From positions 1 to 20,957 of the forward strand of contig JARROD010000119.1 of assembly GCA_037384225.1 (NCBI GenBank): a stretch of 20,957 bases of DNA. The letters run 5' to 3'. The DNA comes from JARROD01 sp037384225 (GTDB lineage: Bacteria; Pseudomonadota; Gammaproteobacteria; Pseudomonadales; Cellvibrionaceae). The notes under the pieces are model-generated. The model worked only from the letters and a program-made list of their open reading frames with translations. It was not told where the DNA came from and did not search any database. Position numbers and translations under genes: made by a program. Positions 16,356 through 20,957 of the stretch are shown one piece after another; positions within the stretch are counted from its first letter, which is position 1, and every line of letters starts with the position of its first letter.

Positions 16356-16526
16356 AAAATCAATGAAAAGTGGGATATGCTCGCTGGATTAAGCTATCGA
16401 GAGACTTCTTTTAAAGGCTTTTCCAGCGACCCGGAGCTGGGCGCTTTCAGGCAAACCTTTTCCCGTCTCTGGGTTGCTCCGGGTGCCGATCGCAATTTTA
16501 CCGCCAGAGTGCAATATCGATTGTAA
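16356..16526 (+). pseudogene. C-terminal remnant of an outer-membrane beta-barrel (TonB receptor-like)
   Basis: From 16,359 a frame of 55 codons reads INEKWDMLAGLSYRETSF and ends NFTARVQYRL before a stop at 16,524. Alternating polar/hydrophobic strands, the NEKWDMLAGLSYR hairpin and the closing A-x-V-x-Y-R-hydrophobic strand are typical of TonB-dependent receptors and related porins. There is no start codon or signal peptide; upstream is a TAA at 16,353 inside an A-rich run. It is a tail without a body. It would have served uptake through the outer membrane, which would suit a transport locus. An AT-rich 7-base inverted repeat (16,523-16,529 with 16,544-16,550) separates it from the convergent regulator gene. 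Confidence 0.65.
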
Positions 16527-16552
16527 ATCAAGTTTTAAATTGCGATTTACCG

Positions 16553-17044
16553 TTATTTATCCAGGGTGATCAGCTTATCGATCGGATACTGCTTTTTCTC
16601 TATGGGCGTTTTAAGCACGACGTAAGTGAAATATTTTTCGATACCGAAATCCTTTTCGAGGATATCTTCCATCAGGGTTTGATAGTGCATGATGTCCCGC
16701 GTAACAAACTTTAGCAGGTAATCGTATCCGCCGCTGATCATATGACACTCGATTATTTCATCGATGTTGCGGATCTTTTTTTCAAATTTGGCGAAATTTT
16801 CCTTATGATGGCCAGTTAGCGTAATCTCCGTGAAGACAGTCGCCGTCTGCCCCAGCTTCCTGAGATCAACGTGGGCGTTATAGCTGATGATGTAACCGCC
16901 TTTTTCGAGACGTTTGACTCGCGCCAGACACGGACTCGGAGACAACGCAACGGCTTCAGCCAGATTGATATTCGTCATCCTGCCGTTACATTGCAGCTGT
17001 GCAAGTATGTTGATGTCAATTCGATCCAGTTTGTGTAATGTCAT
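16553..17044 (-). CDS. Lrp/AsnC family transcriptional regulator (copy 2)
   Basis: A 163-residue Lrp-type regulator with an N-terminal helix-turn-helix (about residues 25-50, NINLAEAVALSPSPCLARVKRL) and the ligand-sensing domain with SGGYDYLLKF. The start at 17,044 is chosen because homology begins with LDRIDINIL and GGAGAGGG lies about nine bases upstream; the longer frame from 17,098 adds 18 unrelated residues. It converges on the aminotransferase/dehydrogenase operon and is paralogous to the regulator at 502-1,005, so the catabolic locus has one copy at each end. Likely effectors are amino acids or pathway intermediates. Its codon use looks more AT-rich than that of copy 1. Confidence 0.92.
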   Translation of the reverse strand: MTLHKLDRIDINILAQLQCNGRMTNINLAEAVALSPSPCLARVKRLEKGGYIISYNAHVDLRKLGQTATVFTEITLTGHHKENFAKFEKKIRNIDEIIECHMISGGYDYLLKFVTRDIMHYQTLMEDILEKDFGIEKYFTYVVLKTPIEKKQYPIDKLITLDK

Positions 17045-17393
17045 AACATCTGACCCTCTCCGTTGCTGTAATTTATCCAGCTCCTGCCGAATCGTCAAGC
17101 ACTCTTCAACCTGTTTCGACCTTGGTTAGACCGCCGTTGCTTCCGTATGCTGCGGGATTAAAACTCAAAGTCCACCAGACCGGGAGTTTTCCGCAGTATT
17201 GAGCGACAAAGGAATATCGCTATTTCCCAGCTAGTCAGTTGTTTTGGCTGGTGGCGGAGCGAAACGACGCAAGAGGTAGGCGCAGCCGTAGGACGTGAGT
17301 CCTGGGCGGTGGATAAGTTGAGTCTCATGGTGGTTACGCACAAAAGTTAGTGAGAAGTTGCGGTTCAGGGGGTTAAGTGGCCGTCTTTATACA
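17045..17393. other. Intergenic, no gene recognised; one GNRA-type hairpin
   Basis: No open frame here resembles a protein. Near 17,290-17,310 the plus strand has AGGAC-GTGA-GTCCT, a 5-base stem closed by a GNRA-type loop, flanked by possible CCG/CGG pairs. The surrounding GC-rich block (about 17,235-17,325) differs in composition from the AT-rich DNA that follows and could be an old repeat or the end of a lost element. The boundary of the catabolic locus lies in this gap. Confidence 0.4.
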
Positions 17394-17423
17394 TTTACAC
17401 TTGCGGATTATGAAATATATAAT
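17394..17423 (+). promoter_or_regulatory. Sigma-70 promoter, probably for the glycosyltransferase
   Basis: TTTACA (17,394-17,399, five of six matches to -35) and TATAAT (17,418-17,423, a perfect -10) are separated by 18 bases. Transcription would start near 17,430, leaving a leader of about 245 bases before the glycosyltransferase ATG. It is the best promoter match I found in the window. Confidence 0.6.
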
Positions 17424-17675
17424 GTCGGCCGCTCACAATGAGCGAAGCAGCCTCTTCCAGATTTACCTGTCAAAAATGTGAATAAAATACATATCAGTCA
17501 ATGCCCTTGTAAACGAATCGACCTGTTGACACATTGCATGCAGCACGGGTGAGTCTATATCAGTTAGCGCGCAGTTTGGCACTCCCCATTATTCCGCGGA
17601 TTTTCACTTCGGGATTTCCGAAGCGGGTCGCGGCTGAAGCGGGCGGACCCGGAACTTTATTTGGTTACATCGATT

Positions 17676-18725
17676 ATGACAATCAACGTGCTTGCCTGGC
17701 CCAAAGAAAAAAACCGGCACCAAAACCCCTACAACTTTTTGCTGTATCAGGCCATGGGCGAGGAGTGCCGGGTTTCAGAATTCGACGGGAGAAAATTCAG
17801 GATCGACGGTGCCGATATACTGCACATGCACTGGCCTAAACCACTGCAAGACCAGCGCCGCTGGCGCATGCGCTGGCGTTGCGGCCGCTTACTGCTAGCC
17901 TTCGATCGACTTCACGCGCAGGGCAGAAAATTGGTATGGACGATTCATAACCTGCACCCTCATAAGTCAAGGCACTCTGATCTGGTCGAAGGATTCATGC
18001 AGAAGCTGGTCGCGAAAACCGATGGGTTGATATTTCACAGTGCCGACAATCGCGATGAGTTCCTGCTCGCCTATCCCGAGGCGGAAAAGATTCCCGCCAC
18101 TGTCATTCCCCATATGCATTACGGCAATCTCTATGACATTGAAGATCGGGAACAGGCGCGGCGGCGCTGGTCCATCGGCAAAGAGGAATGGGTGTTGGGG
18201 GTTTTCGGAAAAATACGCCCCCACAAAGGTGTGGAAACGCTCGTCAGGCTCATGGAACAAGTCCTCAAGCAACAGTCCGGGAAAAGCTGGCGGTTATTTC
18301 TCGCCGACAGTCCCGGAGAGACGTCCATTTCGAAAGAACTCAAATATCACCTGGATTCAGAGCCCTCGACAATACACCTGCTGCGCCATATTGAAGAACA
18401 GGAAATAAGTAGCCTGTTCGCTTCTTTCGACGTCGTTATCCTTCCCTACGAGCAGATATTGAATTCCGGCACGGCTCTGCTGGCGCTTTCATTAGGCCGA
18501 CCCATTGTCGCCCCGGAAATCGGTTCTTTGCCAGATCTGCGCAACCGATTCAGCAATTGGGTATATCTCTATCCTCCGCCGTTGACCGTCGAAAAACTCA
18601 AGCAGGCTCTCGAGTGGGTAAAGGCGCGAAACAGACCCGATGAAAAACCGGATTTATCCGCGCTGGAGCCGGCGGCGGTAGCCAGAGCGACCGAACATTT
18701 CTATCGAACCGTGCTGCAGCGCTGA
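17676..18725 (+). CDS. GT-B fold glycosyltransferase (GT4-like)
   Basis: A 349-residue cytoplasmic glycosyltransferase. The N-terminal half has ADILHMHWPKP and LVWTIHNLHPHK, typical of acceptor-domain GT4 relatives. The second half begins LGVFGKIRPHKGVETLV, the donor-domain start, and continues to VVILPYEQILNSGTALLALSLGRPIVAPE, the nucleotide-sugar binding region where the glycine/serine turn and the following glutamate sit. Such enzymes build exopolysaccharide or cell-surface glycans. The sugar cannot be told. The ATG at 17,676 is preferred over a TTG at 17,661; no strong ribosome site is visible before either. It stands alone and is not part of the catabolic cluster. A surface-polysaccharide role would fit the nearby PEP-CTERM gene, since the two systems often occur together. 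Confidence 0.87.
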   Translation: MTINVLAWPKEKNRHQNPYNFLLYQAMGEECRVSEFDGRKFRIDGADILHMHWPKPLQDQRRWRMRWRCGRLLLAFDRLHAQGRKLVWTIHNLHPHKSRHSDLVEGFMQKLVAKTDGLIFHSADNRDEFLLAYPEAEKIPATVIPHMHYGNLYDIEDREQARRRWSIGKEEWVLGVFGKIRPHKGVETLVRLMEQVLKQQSGKSWRLFLADSPGETSISKELKYHLDSEPSTIHLLRHIEEQEISSLFASFDVVILPYEQILNSGTALLALSLGRPIVAPEIGSLPDLRNRFSNWVYLYPPPLTVEKLKQALEWVKARNRPDEKPDLSALEPAAVARATEHFYRTVLQR

Positions 18726-19269
18726 GAGCGCCGGTGGGCGCGCGGGCGCTGCAAAGCAGAGCGAATTTACGCTGGTTGATTCTCGCCAATCGCTTCTTAT
18801 TGACTCAAAGTAAACGTTAAGTCAAGTGGCCATTGGGGGTTAATCACTGGACGCCAAGGTCCAGTAACGGAAAATCCGTACAAAACCACCATTGAGGCCT
18901 CGCCTGGATCTCTGAGCGATTGTGCCGGCCAGACGACACAGGGTATAAAACGCGACCAGGCGCCGCACAGGAAAACCAGCCTGCGAACGGCGAGCATTAA
19001 TGCCATCGTGATATTACAAAAATGCCAACTTAGTGTGCCGATTGTCACGCAATACGTGAATACTGATTTTTGCGCAAAAAATTATGCAGGTAACTTTAAC
19101 AATTACGCATCACTCTTTTATTTGACTTGCGGAATATTTATCATAACTCACCTCGATTATCGCAAGCGCCTCAATAATTAAAAAAGCCATTATTGACCCC
19201 CCTTTTCCACCCGGCACTGAACGAGCGTGACTTGTATTCAGGAAAAAACAGATTTGACAGGAATGAAAA
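18726..19269. other. Intergenic, small hairpins and palindromes, no clear gene
   Basis: The gap after the glycosyltransferase holds a hairpin ACTGGAC-GCCAAG-GTCCAGT (18,846-18,865), a spaced TTGACT/AGTCAA inverted repeat just before it, and a perfect 14-base palindrome TTTTTGCGCAAAAA (19,067-19,080). An 83-residue minus-strand frame (18,797-19,048) has no recognisable motif and no good ribosome site, so it is not called. The hairpin lacks a T-run but may end the glycosyltransferase message. Confidence 0.5.
19213..19226 (+). promoter_or_regulatory. Weak sigma-54-like GG-N10-GC element
   Basis: GGCAC at 19,213-19,217 and GC at 19,225-19,226 have the exact GG-N10-GC spacing of sigma-54 promoters. 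The -12 half (GAGC instead of TTGC) is poor. Transcription would start near 19,238, 32 bases before the unknown gene. It could be chance; it is noted because the neighbouring PEP-CTERM gene has a better match. Confidence 0.2.
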
Positions 19270-19758
19270 ATGTTTAAAAGCTTTTTAGAACATTTTGAAT
19301 GCAAGCAAAATGCACCATACTGCTGGCTGGACACCACCGCAGAGGAGGACGGAGAAGTTTATTCCTGCAGCTTGTCGATAGAGGGAAAACGTCCGCACGA
19401 AGTGTCAATCATTGTGGATACCAACGGCATGGCCTACTTGTCGATTGAATTTCAGCGCGACCAAAATATGAATCACTTTAACCGACTGGTGGAATTCAGG
19501 TTTGACGGCGATGAATTCAAGGGCTGTTTTGACGATTCAATTCCCACAGATAAACGTTTATCCGCAGATCCCGCACCTTTCTTGGCGACCGTCGAACACC
19601 ACCTCAACATTGATTACTATCGCTTATTAGAATACGTATCCAATTCAAATCTGCATGATCATAGAAAAAGCAAGATGAGTGCCCTACTGGCAGAAATTTA
19701 CGGGGTTGGCTATGGCAATGTGCAACTCGCCAAAGTAGATTTAATGATGACCCATTGA
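19270..19758 (+). CDS. Hypothetical protein, 162 residues
   Basis: I do not recognise the family. The frame is complete, with AGGAA about eight bases before the ATG. There is no signal peptide or transmembrane segment, so it should be cytoplasmic. The protein is acidic and mixed alpha/beta in appearance: an N-terminal helix (MFKSFLEHFE), alternating strand-like stretches at about 33-80 (YSCSLSIEG, VSIIVDTNGMAYLSIEFQ, LVEFRFDGDEFKG), then helices to the C terminus. Composition is more AT-rich than the catabolic genes. It ends about 90 bases before the convergent PEP-CTERM gene and shares its terminator. A small standalone sensor or chaperone-like protein is possible, but no function is claimed. 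Confidence 0.7.
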   Translation: MFKSFLEHFECKQNAPYCWLDTTAEEDGEVYSCSLSIEGKRPHEVSIIVDTNGMAYLSIEFQRDQNMNHFNRLVEFRFDGDEFKGCFDDSIPTDKRLSADPAPFLATVEHHLNIDYYRLLEYVSNSNLHDHRKSKMSALLAEIYGVGYGNVQLAKVDLMMTH

Positions 19759-19814
19759 TTGATGCCGCTGCGCGGGCATTCTGTCGATCGACCACGAAAA
19801 ACTCGGTGAAAAAA

Positions 19815-19844
19815 TGTAAAACCCCGGCGCACCGGGGTTTTACA
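19815..19844. terminator. Bidirectional intrinsic terminator
   Basis: A perfect 13-base stem (19,815-19,827 with 19,832-19,844) with the 4-base loop CGCA. Its GC-rich core is flanked by AAAA on the left and TTTT on the right, so both strands give hairpin plus U-run. It lies between convergent genes: 56 bases after the unknown plus-strand gene and seven bases after the stop of the PEP-CTERM gene. Confidence 0.9.
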
Positions 19845-19850
19845 TCCGCT

Positions 19851-20411
19851 TTAGACCTTCCTGCGACCAGAAGCCGCCAAGCCTGCCAACCCCAGACCGA
19901 ACAGCAGCATAGTACCTGGCTCCGGAACAGGTGTGGAAGTTGAAGAGGACCAGCTAAATGTCCCCCCGGCCTGATTCATGGTAATGTTCCAGTTGGCCGC
20001 GGCGGAGTCTATACCGTCGGACAACATACCGGTGCCGTCTATAAGAACGGAATTACCCACCTCGAGAACGTTACTGATGTCGATCAGCGTAAAGTCGACG
20101 ACGGTACCTAAGTTTGCGCCCTGTGTCGCAATGGCGGACCATATTGTGGTCGGGCCGCCAAACGGGTCGTAGGAAAAATCGGAAAAAGTGGCCTCATCGG
20201 CAATGGCGAAATAATCGACAAAATCACCGGATACCGCGTTGACTTCCGCATTGGTTCCCCCATCGGCAAAATCGACGGTGTTGGCAACAGTGTCGAATGT
20301 AAATGCATCGCCATCTGCACTGAAACTGACTCCACCCGACAGGGGGATTGCAGAAGCCGAGATTGAAGCGGCACACAGCGTCGACGCAACCAGCAGTCGT
20401 TTTATGTTCAT
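19851..20411 (-). CDS. PEP-CTERM domain surface protein
   Basis: A 186-residue exported protein. Residues 1-21 form a signal peptide (KRLLVASTLCAASISASA, cleavage after ASA). The mature part is acidic, rich in Asp, Gly, Ser and Thr, has no cysteine and looks beta-rich. The C terminus is a classic sorting signal: VPEPG (162-166), a hydrophobic helix LLFGLGLAGLAA, then the basic RRK end. Such proteins are recognised by an exosortase, which cleaves at the PEP motif, and are linked to exopolysaccharide and biofilm production. No exosortase is in this window, so it must be elsewhere in the genome. AAGGAG seven bases before the ATG is a strong ribosome site. The substrate or partner of the mature protein is unknown. 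Confidence 0.93.
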   Translation of the reverse strand: MNIKRLLVASTLCAASISASAIPLSGGVSFSADGDAFTFDTVANTVDFADGGTNAEVNAVSGDFVDYFAIADEATFSDFSYDPFGGPTTIWSAIATQGANLGTVVDFTLIDISNVLEVGNSVLIDGTGMLSDGIDSAAANWNITMNQAGGTFSWSSSTSTPVPEPGTMLLFGLGLAGLAASGRRKV

Positions 20412-20520
20412 TTAAAATCTCCTTAACGAAATATTTTTGATTAATAGAAGTGAAAACACAATCCTAATTTTTTTGCTTGGGACACCCGGCTGCCAGGCTT
20501 CCAGCATCGGATTTCAAAAT

Positions 20521-20536
20521 AGCACAATGTGTGCCC
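20521..20536 (-). promoter_or_regulatory. Candidate sigma-54 promoter of the PEP-CTERM gene
   Basis: On the minus strand the sequence is GGGCACACATTGTGCT. It gives GGCAC at the -24 element and TGC at the -12 element with the required ten bases between GG and GC. Transcription would begin near 20,510, about 100 bases before the ATG. PEP-CTERM genes in other bacteria are often under sigma-54 and the PrsK/PrsR pair, which raises the prior. The site is otherwise unproven. Confidence 0.4.
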
Positions 20537-20957
20537 ATCGCGATATTCACAGACAAATCAATCAGTTAAACAGAAACAAACCATCTTTTACAAAACTTTT
20601 GTAAGTTTTTCCGACGTCAAATCTTTTTAAAGTTTTTACATTTTTATTAAAAATATTTTCTCCACTTTTTTATTTGTTTGTTTTTCAACCAGCATTAATT
20701 TCAATGCTTATTGCGGCAATTTTTCTACAGCAAAGACTAATCACCTTCAAAGCAAAACACATTTAAATGTAATCATTAAATTTTAAAACGTATTATTGTT
20801 TATGCTCAGAAAACGACGTATAGGTGGCGATGATTTTTTTACACTTAAATTTTTCGATTTTCTCTAAATTTCTTTTTTATGCGCATGCCATTTCGGTGCA
20901 CAGGTGATCGAAAAAAGGGTAAACCGCTCAAATTTTGGAAATTATTTTTACATGCCG
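20537..20957. other. AT-rich intergenic end of window
   Basis: No gene is visible. The stretch is strongly AT-rich with many A and T runs, and carries TACAAAA-C-TTTTGTA, a 15-base near-palindrome, at about 20,588-20,603. Enhancer sites for a sigma-54 activator could lie here, but I cannot pick one out. The drop in GC relative to the rest of the window is abrupt after about 20,410. Confidence 0.5.

Noticed and set aside
17283..17314. Possible group II intron domain V (AGCCG...GTGA...CGGT)
   Set aside because: The distance from the AGC triad to the GNRA loop is 11 bases, not the usual 14 or so, the outer stem is too short, and no reverse transcriptase or other domain is present.
17534..17839. 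A 101-codon frame overlapping the glycosyltransferase start
   Set aside because: It is out of frame with the well-supported glycosyltransferase, has no motif, and ends inside that gene.
18797..19048. An 83-codon minus-strand frame
   Set aside because: No ribosome site, no motif and atypical composition; it is probably chance.

Overview
The window looks like chromosomal DNA of a free-living, probably marine, gammaproteobacterium. This is inferred from the gene types (GabD-like, Dpp-like and Lrp-like genes, an outer-membrane receptor relic, a PEP-CTERM protein), from Shine-Dalgarno sites of AGGAG type, and from a moderately high GC content that falls sharply in the last 500 bases. No rRNA, tRNA, CRISPR array, transposase or phage gene was seen.

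Region 1 (about 1-12,000) is almost entirely on the minus strand and reads right to left as one catabolic and uptake unit: HAD hydrolase (HAD2), Tat-exported peptide/opine-type binding protein, two Dpp-type permeases, a double ATPase, a D-threonine-aldolase-like PLP enzyme, RidA, a second HAD hydrolase (HAD1), an APH-fold small-molecule kinase, a class III PLP enzyme of the phospho-lyase type, and an Lrp/AsnC regulator. Several stop/start codons overlap. Kinase plus class III lyase is the logic known for 5-hydroxylysine and phosphoethanolamine breakdown, so a hydroxylated amine or amino acid is the likely substrate.

Region 2 (about 12,400-16,530) is on the plus strand, divergent from region 1: a broken omega-aminotransferase, a tartrate/D-malate dehydrogenase and a succinate-semialdehyde-type aldehyde dehydrogenase. 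Together they would turn a 4-amino-hydroxybutyrate into malic semialdehyde, malate and then pyruvate. A second Lrp/AsnC regulator (16,553-17,044) closes the locus, so two related regulators flank it.

Region 3 (about 17,400-20,957) is unrelated: a GT-B glycosyltransferase behind a good sigma-70 promoter, an unknown 162-residue protein, and a PEP-CTERM surface protein with a plausible sigma-54 promoter and a perfect terminator hairpin.

The most unusual point is that three places in the catabolic locus show clean internal losses. The binding protein lacks about 70 residues near its C terminus (junction near 9,894). The aminotransferase lacks about 46 residues including the PLP lysine, with a frameshift (junction near 13,188). 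After the aldehyde dehydrogenase, a 15-codon gene start runs into the last 55 codons of an outer-membrane beta-barrel protein (near 16,353). Either the pathway is decaying by deletion or the assembly has collapsed. Raw reads would decide.
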